A stretch of 64,000 nucleotides of DNA from Clostridia bacterium (GCA_024692685.1 JAILMJ010000053.1:1-64000); one strand, 5' to 3'. Counted from the stretch's first letter, positions 42,598 to 52,544 are shown. The notes: generated by a model from the letters alone, not told the origin. Numbers and translations are program-made.

Positions 42598-43982
42598 GTA
42601 AAAAAGAGCTTATCGATTTAACGCCTCCGCAGGATATGATTTATTTCATGCTCAAGTACAGCTTTTTCCACAAGCAGGTTATCCAGATACCGGCTTCGGT
42701 TATCTTCAGGAAAAAAGTTGATTTCGATCTTATGAAAAAGGCCCTGAATATTGAGATTCAGCGCAATGATTGTATGAGACTCCGTTTCAAAAAACAGGGC
42801 GGAAAAATCAAACAGTATTTCATTGATGAATACACGCTTGACGATATTCCCGTTGAAACATTCAAAACTGCGGAAGAACAGGAGAGCTGTCTCACAGCCG
42901 ACGCTCAGAAAACAATCCGTTTTCTTAAAGACGAAATCTACCGTTTTATTTTCTTCAATTCATATGACGGCAGACAGGGAATCTATATTAATGTTTGCCA
43001 CCTTGTAATGGATGCCGCCGCCGTCTTCATCTTCTTTTCCGATCTGTTTGCCGTATATGACAGCCTTGAGCAGGGCGCCGACCTTCCCAAGCCGCTGAGC
43101 AAATATGAGGATATGATTAAAAGAGAGTTTGATTATATCAATAACTCCGGAAAAGTTGAAAGAGACAAGGAATTCTACACCGAGTTTTTCAAGAAGGACG
43201 GTCCTCCGATATTTAACGCGGTTCACGGTCCTGCACGCCTTCTGAAAGCGAGAGAAAAGAATCCCGGCAAGCGTGTGCTTGCCAGCTTTGACCCGATACA
43301 TGATAAAGCGGTTCTTTCAAAGAATCCTGTTTCAAAGGAAGACAGCGCCGCAATACTGGACTATATCGACAAAACCGGCTGCTCTCCCGAATGCCTTGTT
43401 CAGCTCGGAATGCGTCTTTATCTTGCACAGCTTAACAAAAGCGTTAACGACGGTATTATTGACACCTACTTTATTACTCTCTGCACCCGCAGAAAAACTC
43501 TGGCCGACAAGCGCTGCGGCGGCACTGCCACCAACACCCTTCCCTGGAGAATCGTGCTCGATTCCAATCTGACCTTCGCTCAGGCGATTGGTAAAATTGA
43601 GGAAATGCAGCACGAAATATTCAGGCATCAGGATTATCCTTTTGTCAAGTGGAGAGATCTTGAAGGCGAACTCTTCAATTACGGCATGGCCGACGGCGCA
43701 TCAACAATGATGTATTCCTGGTTCCCGCTTAACGCCGATTCAATGAACGGCTGGGATTACGAGTTCACCGGATATTGCATGGGCAGATATGTTATGCCTC
43801 TCTACACATATTCATTCAGAGATTACAAAAACAACACTCTCAGACTGGCTTATCTATACAGAACGAACCAGATCAGCCAGGATAATATTGACAGCCTCAG
43901 CAATAACACCGTAAAGGCTCTCAATATCGGCTGCAAGAATCCCGATATAACCATCAAAGAAATCTGCGACCAGCTCGTATAA
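42594..43982 (+). CDS. stand-alone condensation-domain-like acyltransferase
   Basis: 462 residues with the NRPS condensation / CoA-acyltransferase fold: an early RNDCMRLRF element and the core motif INVCHLVMDAAAV, where His136 and Asp140 match the HHxxxDG centre but the first His is Cys and the Gly is Ala. No carrier or adenylation domain is attached. Such free enzymes can join an activated acyl group to an amine or alcohol. Here it sits between two adenylate-forming enzymes, implying both supply its substrates. Changed motif residues suggest altered chemistry (inference). Confidence 0.8.
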   Translation: MSKKELIDLTPPQDMIYFMLKYSFFHKQVIQIPASVIFRKKVDFDLMKKALNIEIQRNDCMRLRFKKQGGKIKQYFIDEYTLDDIPVETFKTAEEQESCLTADAQKTIRFLKDEIYRFIFFNSYDGRQGIYINVCHLVMDAAAVFIFFSDLFAVYDSLEQGADLPKPLSKYEDMIKREFDYINNSGKVERDKEFYTEFFKKDGPPIFNAVHGPARLLKAREKNPGKRVLASFDPIHDKAVLSKNPVSKEDSAAILDYIDKTGCSPECLVQLGMRLYLAQLNKSVNDGIIDTYFITLCTRRKTLADKRCGGTATNTLPWRIVLDSNLTFAQAIGKIEEMQHEIFRHQDYPFVKWRDLEGELFNYGMADGASTMMYSWFPLNADSMNGWDYEFTGYCMGRYVMPLYTYSFRDYKNNTLRLAYLYRTNQISQDNIDSLSNNTVKALNIGCKNPDITIKEICDQLV

Positions 43983-44000
43983 AATCAGGAAAGAAGCGCT

Positions 44001-45668
44001 TTGAAAATGAGTAGAAAACAAAGTCAAAAAGGAAAAGCCGATCCCGCCCTCATCGAGGAAATCAAAGACATAAAAACTCTCAGAGAAATAATCGAATACG
44101 GCACCAAGAAGGGCGGAGACAAGCGCCATTATGTATTTCTCAACGACAAAAAACAGGAAGAAGAACGTTCATTTAACCAGACCTGGGATGAAATAGTCGC
44201 TCTGGGAACCTGGTATTATATGCACGGAATGGACGGTCAGAAGAAAATCTGCATCATTGCCGAAAATTCCTATGAATGGATAATCGCGTATTATGCAACC
44301 CTTGTCGGTGATAACATTACCGTACCTATGGATATCAAGCTTGATGATGACGATATCGTTGACCAGATAGTAAGATGCGGATGTGACGGTATAGTTTATA
44401 CCGAGAAAACCTCCCATTTTATCGACGCGCTTAAAAATAATCCGGAAAACCCCGTAAAGGAATATTTCTATATCCCCGATTTCCCCGAATATAAAAAAGC
44501 GGGCCGCGAGGCATATAAAAACGGCGACACAAGATTTGTCGACGCCGTTGTTAAACCCGATGACCTTGCCGCCATCGTTTACACCTCCGGTACAACCGGA
44601 AAAAGCAAGGGCGTAATGCTCACCCAGCACAACATCACCTCAAACATTATTGCCTCAAGCTGCACGAACTCCGGCTCCCACGCCATGGGATTCCTGCCGC
44701 TTAATCACACCTTCTGCTGGGTAAGCGCTCTTTTCGTATGCTATATTCTGTCGGAGTGGGGCTATATCTGCGACTCCATCGCGCCCAAGAGCCTTGCAAA
44801 CGATATGAAAAAATACCATCCGCAAAACTTTGCCGCTGTTCCGCTCGTTGCGGAGAGCATCTATGACCAGATCTGGAGAACTGCGCGGAAAACCGGCCAG
44901 GAAAAGAAACTCAAAGCCGGCCTTAGAATCAGTAAGACCCTGATGAAACTCGGAATTGACAGACGCCGTAAGATATTCAAGACCATAATTGACAATCTCG
45001 GCGGAGAACTCGAGTTTATCTTCTGCGGCGGCGCATACATCGACTCAAGATATGAAACGGGAATGTATGACTTCGGTATTCAGCTTCTCTCGGGCTACGG
45101 TCTGACGGAGTGCTCACCCGCCGTTACCTGCAATTCTCTCTTTGATTTCAAGCTCGGCTCAGTCGGCAAACCGCTTCCCTGTAACGTAATAAAAATTGCC
45201 GATCCCGATGAAGACGGAGTCGGCGAAATAATGGTAAAAGGCGACAATGTTATGAAGGGATACTTCCGTGATCCCGAAGCAACAGCCGAAGTTTTTGACG
45301 GCGAATGGTTCCGCACCGGCGACTACGGCTGGATAGATGAGGACGGCTTCCTTTTCTTCAGGGGCAGAAAGAAGAACCTTATCGTTCTCTCAAACGGAAA
45401 GAACATCTCCCCCGAGGAACTTGAGGATAAACTCAGAAGCATCGAGTTTGTTTCCGAAGTTCTCGTTTATCAGGAAAATGACCAGATTACCGCCGAATTT
45501 TTCCTTAACGAAGATGAATACCCCGACGCAAGAGATCAACTCAAGGCAAGGGTCAATGCGGTCAATGAAACTCTGCCTTCCTTCAAACGTATTACAAGGA
45601 CAAAAATCCGCGACACCGAGTTTGAAAAGACAACTACCCTGAAAATAGTCCGCTCAAATCATCTTTGA
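44001..45668 (+). CDS. adenylate-forming enzyme (AMP-binding), third gene of the trio
   Basis: 555 residues with IVYTSGTTGKSKGVMLTQHN, LSGYGLTECSP, RTGDYGWIDEDGFLFFRGR and a C-terminal FEKTTTLKIVR. Preceded by AGGAAAG seven bases before TTG 44001 (ATG 44007 is the alternative, farther from the site). It resembles the ligase at 25817 more than its operon partner by length and end motif. No terminator is seen between the three genes of the operon. Confidence 0.85.
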   Translation: MKMSRKQSQKGKADPALIEEIKDIKTLREIIEYGTKKGGDKRHYVFLNDKKQEEERSFNQTWDEIVALGTWYYMHGMDGQKKICIIAENSYEWIIAYYATLVGDNITVPMDIKLDDDDIVDQIVRCGCDGIVYTEKTSHFIDALKNNPENPVKEYFYIPDFPEYKKAGREAYKNGDTRFVDAVVKPDDLAAIVYTSGTTGKSKGVMLTQHNITSNIIASSCTNSGSHAMGFLPLNHTFCWVSALFVCYILSEWGYICDSIAPKSLANDMKKYHPQNFAAVPLVAESIYDQIWRTARKTGQEKKLKAGLRISKTLMKLGIDRRRKIFKTIIDNLGGELEFIFCGGAYIDSRYETGMYDFGIQLLSGYGLTECSPAVTCNSLFDFKLGSVGKPLPCNVIKIADPDEDGVGEIMVKGDNVMKGYFRDPEATAEVFDGEWFRTGDYGWIDEDGFLFFRGRKKNLIVLSNGKNISPEELEDKLRSIEFVSEVLVYQENDQITAEFFLNEDEYPDARDQLKARVNAVNETLPSFKRITRTKIRDTEFEKTTTLKIVRSNHL

Positions 45669-45683
45669 TAATAAATACGCAAA

Positions 45684-45852
45684 TTCATCTCTTTGATGTG
45701 CAAAGCATTTTTCCCGAGAAATAATAATCCGGATAACAAGGAGATTTGTGAAGACATACTTTATGTATGGCAAGCAAATCTGACGGTGTTATCCGGCTTT
45801 TCTTTTTCGCGAAAACCAATACCGATTTACGGACACCCGCGCGGGGCCGCCT
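45684..45852. repeat. intergenic structured repeat element, copy A
   Basis: Homologous to 55611-55850. Conserved blocks: TCATCT..TTTGA.GTGCAAAGCA, a TTTTC-CGAGAAA piece, a 9-bp stem CCGGATAAC (45729-45737)/GTTATCCGG (45788-45796) enclosing an inner stem AGATTTG/CAAATCT and an apical CATAC/GTATG hairpin, then TTTTTCGCGAAAACCAATAC. Right end runs to the stop of the PfkB gene. The left inverted end seen in copy B is missing. Confidence 0.8.
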
Positions 45853-46758
45853 TTATAATGTTTTCTTTATTTCAAGCAATTCGGACTCGGTTACATACGC
45901 CGAGAGGGCTCCGGTCTGTGTGACGGCCTTTCCGCCTGTTATGTTGCCGAATTCAATGCAATCCTTCAGAGGATAATCATAGAAAAGTCCGTAGCAAAAG
46001 CCGGCAAGAAAAGCATCGCCTGCGCCGGTGCTGTCCTTATGCTTAAAAGAATCTATGCTCTTGCAAATGAACGGCTCTCCGCCGTCTTCAATTCCGAGGC
46101 AGCCGTCTTTGTCAAGTTTCAGTACCACATTACCGAAGTGCTTTTTCAGCTGAGCAGCCGCCGATTCAACATCGGAGCAGCCCGTGATTTTAAGTGCTTC
46201 TTTTTTGTTCGGAGTATAATAATCGGCAAGTGAGAGAACATCGGCGTATTTTTCAAACGACAGTTCATCGTCCCAACCCATATCGAGCACGAGGATTGTA
46301 CCCTCATCTCTGAGTCTGCGGTAAACATCTGTAAAACCGCCCGGTGTCATAAGGCAAATCTTTGCCCCCGTTGCCATTTCATAAAATTCTTCTTTTGCCC
46401 TTTCATCAGCTTCAAGACCGCCCTTACCGTAGGAAATGAAACTTCTGTCATTTTCAAGGATGACAGCGCTTGTGATGTTCACGGGTATTTTATTCCCGCG
46501 GTAGAGGTTAAGGGGAGATACGCCGTTCTTTTTAAATTCATCCCGGGCAAAAGAGGAAAACATATCCCCGCCGAGCTCCGTGGCTATCCTTGACGGAACA
46601 CCGAGCCTGCCCAGGTTTATGAGCGTTGCCGCAAGACCGCCCCCGAGCTGAAGTGAAAACTCATCCGTATATATTTCTTCTCCGGGTCCGGGAATTCCCG
46701 GCATATTCTGATAGAGCAAATCAACATTTGCCGCTGCAACACCCGCAATAAAGCTCAT
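45853..46758 (-). CDS. PfkB family sugar kinase
   Basis: 301 residues with the PfkB signature near the end, DSFKHKDSTGAGDAFLAGF (catalytic Asp in GAGD), and the N-terminal LQLGGGLAATLINLGRLG. Phosphorylates a sugar, fructose-type or a nucleoside; substrate unclear. ATGA overlap with the upstream GH4 gene (stop 46755-46757, ATG 46758) shows translational coupling, so it probably acts on the product of that enzyme or of its transport. Confidence 0.85.
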   Translation of the reverse strand: MSFIAGVAAANVDLLYQNMPGIPGPGEEIYTDEFSLQLGGGLAATLINLGRLGVPSRIATELGGDMFSSFARDEFKKNGVSPLNLYRGNKIPVNITSAVILENDRSFISYGKGGLEADERAKEEFYEMATGAKICLMTPGGFTDVYRRLRDEGTILVLDMGWDDELSFEKYADVLSLADYYTPNKKEALKITGCSDVESAAAQLKKHFGNVVLKLDKDGCLGIEDGGEPFICKSIDSFKHKDSTGAGDAFLAGFCYGLFYDYPLKDCIEFGNITGGKAVTQTGALSAYVTESELLEIKKTL

Positions 46759-48119
46759 ACCCAATCCCCCGTGTATTCTTTGTTGTGCTCAATATACTTA
46801 TCCGTCAGAGCGGATGCGAGGCTGTAGCTCGCTACGAGCGGATGCATGGTGAGAGCCTCAATTGCGCGGGTCCTTGATAAGGTGCGGATGGCTTCGCTCG
46901 AAAGTCGCTCATACATTTTCACTCTGCGGATCAGTTCAAGATTCTGCTCATCCACTTCACCGAATCTGTGAGGAACGGCATTTCCGTTTATTATATCGCA
47001 GGTAATCTCGACGACATCGCTTTCCTTAAGACCGCTCAGTGCGCCGTTATTTGGCACGCACAGTATCATTGAGCCGGTTTTTCCGCTCTGCGCAATTTCC
47101 ATAAATTTAAGAGCGACTCCGGCATATCCGCCGTCGTCTTCTTCATAAATATCAAAGTGCCATTTTGCTTTGCGCTTAACGCCTGATTCGGCGGCCATAT
47201 AATTGTTTTCACGTTCACCGTACCAATATTCAAAGATTGCGAGCGCCTTGTCGAAATCCTTCTCAACATCTATGTTTTCAAGCTCTGCCGTCATCTTCTC
47301 ATTTATCATCGCAATCTGCTCTCCCCTTGTCATGGGAGCATTCAGAATATTTGCCACCGCTTTCTCTCTGTAATAAAAATAGTAGAGGTATTCGTTGAGA
47401 ATCGCATTGCGCTCCCTGAGCAGGGATTTTTCAAAATACCGCAGATCGGTCTCCTCATATGCTCTGTCATTTTCAATAATTTCACGCAGAACATCCCTGC
47501 CGTTTATAATAACCGATTTGAAATAGGAGAGATGATTGAGACCGTAAAGCTCGCCTTCCGCGCTTCCGGGTTCGGCTCCGTACAGTTTCTCAAACGTGCG
47601 CAGCATTCCGCTCGGAGCGTCACAGATTCCGTAAGTAAAATCATATCCCATATCCCTGAGCGTCTGAGAAACGACTCCCGCCGGATTGGTGAAATTGAAC
47701 ACCTTGCAGCCGGGCTTCGCGAATTTCTTTATAAGTTCACAGTATTCCGCCAGGGCGCCGACGCTTCTCATTGCGAACGAAAGGCCTGCCGCGCCGGTGG
47801 TTTCCTGCCCCAATACTCCCATATCAAGCGCTATACGCTCGTCTTTCACACGCATATCATCTCCGCCGACGCGGATGGTGGTAATAACATAATCGGCATC
47901 TGACACGGCATCCTTTGCATCTGTTGTCAGAGTGAATTTTATGTTTTCGTTCAGTTTTCCGACAACCACTCCTGCCATTTTGCCGTATATATTCAGCTTC
48001 TTTTCATCGTTATCCATGAAGACCAGTTCATCTATTCCGAGTTGCTCCGCTTTGCGGGCAATACTCTTTGCAAGGAACATCGAGCGTACTCCGCCGCCGC
48101 CTATCACAGTAAGTTTCAT
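46755..48119 (-). CDS. GH4 family glycosidase (NAD+/Mn2+-type)
   Basis: 454 residues with the GH4 N-terminal Rossmann motif LTVIGGGGVRSMFLAKSI, the Asp/Asn Mn2+ region FNFTNPAGVV and the ICDAP motif containing the metal-ligand Cys. GH4 enzymes cleave 6-phospho-alpha- or beta-glucosides or unphosphorylated alpha-galactosides and glucuronides by an oxidation-elimination route. Start ATG 48119 follows AGGAG. Leader of the two-gene unit with the PfkB kinase. Confidence 0.88.
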   Translation of the reverse strand: MKLTVIGGGGVRSMFLAKSIARKAEQLGIDELVFMDNDEKKLNIYGKMAGVVVGKLNENIKFTLTTDAKDAVSDADYVITTIRVGGDDMRVKDERIALDMGVLGQETTGAAGLSFAMRSVGALAEYCELIKKFAKPGCKVFNFTNPAGVVSQTLRDMGYDFTYGICDAPSGMLRTFEKLYGAEPGSAEGELYGLNHLSYFKSVIINGRDVLREIIENDRAYEETDLRYFEKSLLRERNAILNEYLYYFYYREKAVANILNAPMTRGEQIAMINEKMTAELENIDVEKDFDKALAIFEYWYGERENNYMAAESGVKRKAKWHFDIYEEDDGGYAGVALKFMEIAQSGKTGSMILCVPNNGALSGLKESDVVEITCDIINGNAVPHRFGEVDEQNLELIRRVKMYERLSSEAIRTLSRTRAIEALTMHPLVASYSLASALTDKYIEHNKEYTGDWV

Positions 48120-48183
48120 ACAGATTCTCCTAATTAAACAAATTATACTATATATTATACAATTAAAATGCTCACGTGTAAAC

Positions 48184-48215
48184 ATAAAAAACAGGCAGAC
48201 GGAAATCGTCTGCCT
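48184..48215 (-). terminator. terminator of gdhA
   Basis: AGGCAGAC pairs with GTCTGCCT; minus-strand TTTTTT tail. Confidence 0.85.
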
Positions 48216-48238
48216 GAGTTATATATAAATGATTCTAC

Positions 48239-49582
48239 TCAGATGAGACCCTGAGACATCATTGCATCGGCAACCTTGATAAAGCCCGCAATATTTGCGC
48301 CGGCAACAAGATCATAACCGAAGCCGTATTTCTCCGCCGCTGCAGCGGATTCGTCATGGATGTTAACCATAATCTGATGAAGTTTCTTGTCAACCTCTTC
48401 TGCTGTCCAGCCGTATCTCATTGAGTTCTGGCTCATTTCAAGCGCAGATGTGGCAACACCGCCGGCATTAACTGCCTTGGAGGGAGCAACCGCTTTGCAG
48501 TTTGCCTTCAGATAGGTCAGAGCATCGTTGGTCGTGGGCATATTTGCAACTTCGATGTAATAGGGAACGCCGTTTGCAACTATCTTTTCGGCTTCCTTCA
48601 TATTGATTTCGTTCTGTGTGGCGCAGGGCATTGCCACGTCAACCTTAACACCCCAGGGCTTTTCGCCGGGGAAGAACTGAGCACCGAATTTATCGGCATA
48701 ATCCTGAGCTTTGTCGCGACCGCTGGCACGCATTTCAAGGAGATAATCTATCTTTTCGTCTGTAACTATACCGTCGGGATCATAAACATAACCGTCAGGG
48801 CCGGAAATAGTAACCGCTTTACCGCCGAGCTCCGCTATCTTCTTGCATGCGCCCCAGGCAACATTGCCGAAGCCCGAAATTGCAAAGGTCTTGCCTTTTA
48901 TGCTCTCACCGAAGTGTTTGAAAACTTCGCAAGCATAGTATGTTGCGCCGTAACCGGTTGCTTCGGGTCTGATAAGCGAACCGCCGTAGGAAAGCCCTTT
49001 TCCGGTGAGAACACCGTTCTCGAAAACGCCCTTGATTCTCTTATACTGGCCGTAGAGATAGCCTATCTCTTTTGCTCCAACGCCTATATCACCGGCAGGA
49101 ACATCGGTATCGGGGCCTATATGTCTGTAAAGCTCAGTCATAAACGCCTGGCAGAAACGCATGATTTCTCCGTCACTCTTGCCTCTGGGATCGAAATCTG
49201 AGCCGCCTTTGCCGCCGCCGATGGGAAGGCCGGTAAGGCTGTTTTTGAAGGTCTGCTCAAAAGCAAGGAACTTCATAATTCCGATATAAACGGTGGGATG
49301 AAATCTGAGACCGCCTTTGTAGGGGCCGATGGCGCCGTTAAACTGAACTCTGTATCCTCTGTTTACATTTACCTTGCCGTTGTCGTCAACCCAGGTAACT
49401 CTGAAGGAAATCTGTCTCTCCGGCTCAACCATTCTCTCAAGGAGGCCTGCGGCTTCAAACTCGGGATGCTGGGCGACAACAGGCTCAAGGGAGGTCAGGA
49501 CCTCTTCAACGGTCTGGACAAACTCAGGCTCATTGGCATTCTTTTTTGCGGTTTCTTCGATAACCTTTTTTACGTAGTTCAT
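48239..49582 (-). CDS. gdhA: glutamate dehydrogenase
   Basis: 447 residues, the length of the hexameric bacterial enzyme. The catalytic Lys loop PIGGGKGGSDFDPRGKSD (about 122-139), RVQFNGAIGPYKGGLRFHP and the nucleotide-binding ISGFGNVAWGA are intact. It interconverts glutamate and 2-oxoglutarate plus ammonia with NAD(P)H. GGAAG precedes ATG 49582. Confidence 0.96.
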   Translation of the reverse strand: MNYVKKVIEETAKKNANEPEFVQTVEEVLTSLEPVVAQHPEFEAAGLLERMVEPERQISFRVTWVDDNGKVNVNRGYRVQFNGAIGPYKGGLRFHPTVYIGIMKFLAFEQTFKNSLTGLPIGGGKGGSDFDPRGKSDGEIMRFCQAFMTELYRHIGPDTDVPAGDIGVGAKEIGYLYGQYKRIKGVFENGVLTGKGLSYGGSLIRPEATGYGATYYACEVFKHFGESIKGKTFAISGFGNVAWGACKKIAELGGKAVTISGPDGYVYDPDGIVTDEKIDYLLEMRASGRDKAQDYADKFGAQFFPGEKPWGVKVDVAMPCATQNEINMKEAEKIVANGVPYYIEVANMPTTNDALTYLKANCKAVAPSKAVNAGGVATSALEMSQNSMRYGWTAEEVDKKLHQIMVNIHDESAAAAEKYGFGYDLVAGANIAGFIKVADAMMSQGLI

Positions 49583-49705
49583 AAGTACACTTCCATTCTG
49601 AAATATAGCGAAACGCCGTGCCTGAAAAGCGAAATATACACCAACCACACAGTAATAATCGCTTAACTTATATGCACACTCATATCCTTCCGGCGCTCGC
49701 GTAAT

Positions 49706-49734
49706 ATATTACTCTATTCATTTCAGAATTGCAA
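49706..49734 (-). promoter_or_regulatory. sigma-A promoter of gdhA
   Basis: Minus strand: TTGCAA, 17-base spacer, TAATAT. Confidence 0.7.
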
Positions 49735-49765
49735 GTATTTTTTTAAAACATTGCAATTTAAGAGA

Positions 49766-49786
49766 AAAATCCCCGCCGAAGCGGGG
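49766..49786 (-). terminator. terminator of the iol operon
   Basis: CCCCGC-TTCG-GCGGGG stem-loop read on minus (UUCG tetraloop), followed by ATTTTTC. It closes the operon ending at 49822. Confidence 0.85.
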
Positions 49787-49821
49787 ACTTTTGCAATTTC
49801 TTTACAATTTGTATTCACTTT

Positions 49822-50673
49822 TCAGCCAATCATACGCTTCAGATTGTCAAAGCCGATCTTTATGCCTTTCAGACAGTTTTCCATTCCCTCAAACTCTATA
49901 CTCACAAACTTATCATAGCCGCTGCTCATTATGTTGCGGATGCACTGATAAACAGGCACATCGCCCTGACCTATTATTGCGCCCCGGAGATAATTTCCGC
50001 CTCTTGAACGGAAGAATCCCTCGCCGGGATCAAAGGAATTTCCGCTCTTTATGTGGAAATCTTTTGCGTGAACGTGCTTTATATACGGCAGAAGTCTGCC
50101 GGTTGCAGCCGCGCTGTTTTCATCGGCACAGTTGAAATTGCCTATATCGAGAAGGACACCGAAATTCGGATCGTTCACTCCGGTAATGAGCCTTTCAACT
50201 CTGTCGCTTTCCTGGCAGAAGGTACCGTGGTTTTCAACCATCGTTGTGATACCGAGGGTTTTTGCATAAGCGGTTATCTCTTTGCAGCCTTTAATCAAAG
50301 CGGGAAGCACCGTGTCAAAACCCGAAAAACTTCTGCTTTCCTCCGGCAGGACTCCCCAGGCGGCATCATGCCTGAGAGTAGGTGCGCCGAGGATGGCGGC
50401 AACATCAAGCTTTTTACAAACTCTCTCAACCTCGCCGGGCAACAGAAGATTTGCGCCGATGGTGTAACTGATAACGGGCAGGGAGTATTTGTCGCATTCC
50501 TGCTTTATAATGCCGGCATATTCTTTTTCCGTCATTCCTTCGGGAACGTCAAGGTCTGTAAACTCAATACCGTCAAAGCCCATATCCGAAGCAGTTTTAA
50601 TAACGCTCAGTTGGGTTTCTTTGCCGTCTGAAATAAGTTGCTGAAAACTGTAACTGCTGACACCTATTTTCAT
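49822..50673 (-). CDS. sugar phosphate isomerase/epimerase-type TIM barrel protein
   Basis: 283 residues of the AP-endonuclease-2/xylose-isomerase-like fold (start MKIGVSSYSFQQ; metal-ligand type residues in EFTDLD, VENHG, LDIGNFN, HAKDFH, SIEFEG). In inositol operons such proteins act as IolH/IolI-like enzymes; exact role not decided. Last gene of the operon. Confidence 0.8.
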   Translation of the reverse strand: MKIGVSSYSFQQLISDGKETQLSVIKTASDMGFDGIEFTDLDVPEGMTEKEYAGIIKQECDKYSLPVISYTIGANLLLPGEVERVCKKLDVAAILGAPTLRHDAAWGVLPEESRSFSGFDTVLPALIKGCKEITAYAKTLGITTMVENHGTFCQESDRVERLITGVNDPNFGVLLDIGNFNCADENSAAATGRLLPYIKHVHAKDFHIKSGNSFDPGEGFFRSRGGNYLRGAIIGQGDVPVYQCIRNIMSSGYDKFVSIEFEGMENCLKGIKIGFDNLKRMIG

Positions 50674-50684
50674 ATCGGCACCTC

Positions 50685-51524
50685 TCAGATTCTCTCACTC
50701 AGGAATTTGACGGCGGTTCTGATATCTTTCTCCGGGTCGTCTCCGACTTCACGCTCAATAGTCAGGAAGCCCTTATATCCTATCTCTTCAAGGGCATTGA
50801 GATAGCCCTCCCAGGGTACGCTGCCTTCGCCGAGAGGAACCTCCTCAAAACTCGGGCCGGTAACTATGGGGTCCTCACGCACTCCGTAAACGAATTCCGG
50901 GTCTTTATAAAACAGCTGCTTTCCGTCCTTGGCATGGGTGTGAACGATATAATCTTTAAGATTGTGAACGGCAGTAACGGGATTGTCACCGGTAACCATA
51001 ACAAGGTTTGCCGGGTCAAGATTGACCGCGACGCCGGTTGAATTCAGGCTGTCAAGAAACTTCTTGAGAATCTCCGAAGTCTCAGGTCCGGTTTCTATTG
51101 CAAAATGAGCGTCGATACTGTCGGCGTATGCGGCAAGTTCAAAGCACGCGTCCTGCATAATCTTATATCTGTCAACTGACGGATCCGCCGGGACAACACC
51201 GATATGGGTTGTGACTATATCCGTGCCTATCTCCTTGGCAAGGTCGAGAATTCTTTTTGACTTTTCTATTCTTTCGGGATTTTTCTCCCTGTCGGCAAAA
51301 CCGCATCCGAGGTCGCCGCAAAGAGCCGAAACAACCAGACCGTTATCGGCAACAAGGGACCTGAAATCCGCAATTTTGGCTTTTGTCATATTTTCGGGTG
51401 CCATCTCTCCTCGGGTTGCATATACCTGGATACCCTGTGCGCCGACAGCGGCGGCTTTTTTCACAGCGCTGACCGTGTCGGTCCTGAAACTGTCAATGAT
51501 AACACCAATTGAAAATCTTGCCAT
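50685..51524 (-). CDS. sugar phosphate isomerase/epimerase-type TIM barrel protein
   Basis: 279 residues from ATG 51524 (AGGAGG upstream). Same fold as its neighbour with VTTHIGV, AIETGPET, LDPANLVM, VHTHAKDGKQ and TIEREVG loops. Together with iolE upstream there are three TIM barrels in a row, so substrates may be several inositol stereoisomers or keto-inositols (inference). Confidence 0.8.
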   Translation of the reverse strand: MARFSIGVIIDSFRTDTVSAVKKAAAVGAQGIQVYATRGEMAPENMTKAKIADFRSLVADNGLVVSALCGDLGCGFADREKNPERIEKSKRILDLAKEIGTDIVTTHIGVVPADPSVDRYKIMQDACFELAAYADSIDAHFAIETGPETSEILKKFLDSLNSTGVAVNLDPANLVMVTGDNPVTAVHNLKDYIVHTHAKDGKQLFYKDPEFVYGVREDPIVTGPSFEEVPLGEGSVPWEGYLNALEEIGYKGFLTIEREVGDDPEKDIRTAVKFLSERI

Positions 51525-51634
51525 ACTTATCCTCCTTAGAAAAAATTGCCGCCCCGATTGCGACGGCAATTATAAACTTCCTCCCGCTCTGCTCCGATGA
51601 ATAACAGCGGGTCAAAACAACGGTTCTTAAGACA

Positions 51635-52528
51635 TTAAAGTCCTGTTTTTTCTCTTATATATTTCCTTGCAAGGCAGGCGTATTCATAGGGATTGGCTAT
51701 TGCGGGATCCTGCTCCGCCTCAACAACTACCCAGCCCTCGTAATCCGCATCTGCAAGGATATCGAAAACGGGAGTAAAATCAAAGTCTCCGTCACCGGGA
51801 ACGGTAAACGCTCCGGCTCTTACGCAGTCAAGGAAACTCCAGCCTTTCGCTTTGCCTTCGTCAATAACATTTTGCCTTATGCTCTTGAGATGGACGTGCC
51901 TGACTCTGCGGACATACTTTTTAAGCACACCTATTGTGTCCTCACCGCTGAAAGCAAGATGACCGGTATCAAAGAGAAGGTAAACAAGGTCGGGATCTGT
52001 AATCTCCATAAGTTTGTCTATCTCTTCCTCAGTCTGAACTCCTGTGCCCATATGATGATGAACGGTAAAACACATGCCCTTCTCTTTGGCAAGCCTTCCC
52101 ATTTCGTTAAAGCCTTTTCTTATGAGTTCCCACTGCTCATCAGTATAGACGGGTTTATCCCCGAAAATACTTTTGGATGTTCCCTGAATAGAATTGCCCT
52201 GCTCGGATGCGCCGATAACTCTTGCCCCGAGATCATAGAGGAAATCCCTGTGCTTGATAAATGCCGCTATTGTTGCGTCATAACCTTCCGAAAGAAGAAG
52301 TGAAGAAAACCAGGCGTTGCATATTCTAAGGCCGCGCACCTCAAGTTTATGCTTGAGAACGGAAGCGTCCTTGGGATACTTGTTGCCTATTTCACTGCCT
52401 TTAAAACCGCTGAGCGCCATTTCACTTATACACTGCTCAAAGGTGTTCTCCGCTCCGAGATCCGGCAAATCATCGTTTGTCCACGCGATGGGAGCGATAG
52501 CAAGGGATACTTTTTCTTTGTTGAGCAT
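51635..52528 (-). CDS. iolE: myo-inosose-2 dehydratase
   Basis: 297 residues from ATG 52528 (GGAGG six bases upstream). It resembles IolE in the opening [15 protein letters not shown], the [18 protein letters not shown] loop, [10 protein letters not shown] and HVHLKSIR, and EAEQDPA at the end. IolE dehydrates 2-keto-myo-inositol to the dione that IolD hydrolyses. Directly downstream of iolD. Confidence 0.82.
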   Translation of the reverse strand: MLNKEKVSLAIAPIAWTNDDLPDLGAENTFEQCISEMALSGFKGSEIGNKYPKDASVLKHKLEVRGLRICNAWFSSLLLSEGYDATIAAFIKHRDFLYDLGARVIGASEQGNSIQGTSKSIFGDKPVYTDEQWELIRKGFNEMGRLAKEKGMCFTVHHHMGTGVQTEEEIDKLMEITDPDLVYLLFDTGHLAFSGEDTIGVLKKYVRRVRHVHLKSIRQNVIDEGKAKGWSFLDCVRAGAFTVPGDGDFDFTPVFDILADADYEGWVVVEAEQDPAIANPYEYACLARKYIREKTGL

Positions 52529-52544
52529 TAGTTTTTCCTCCTGA

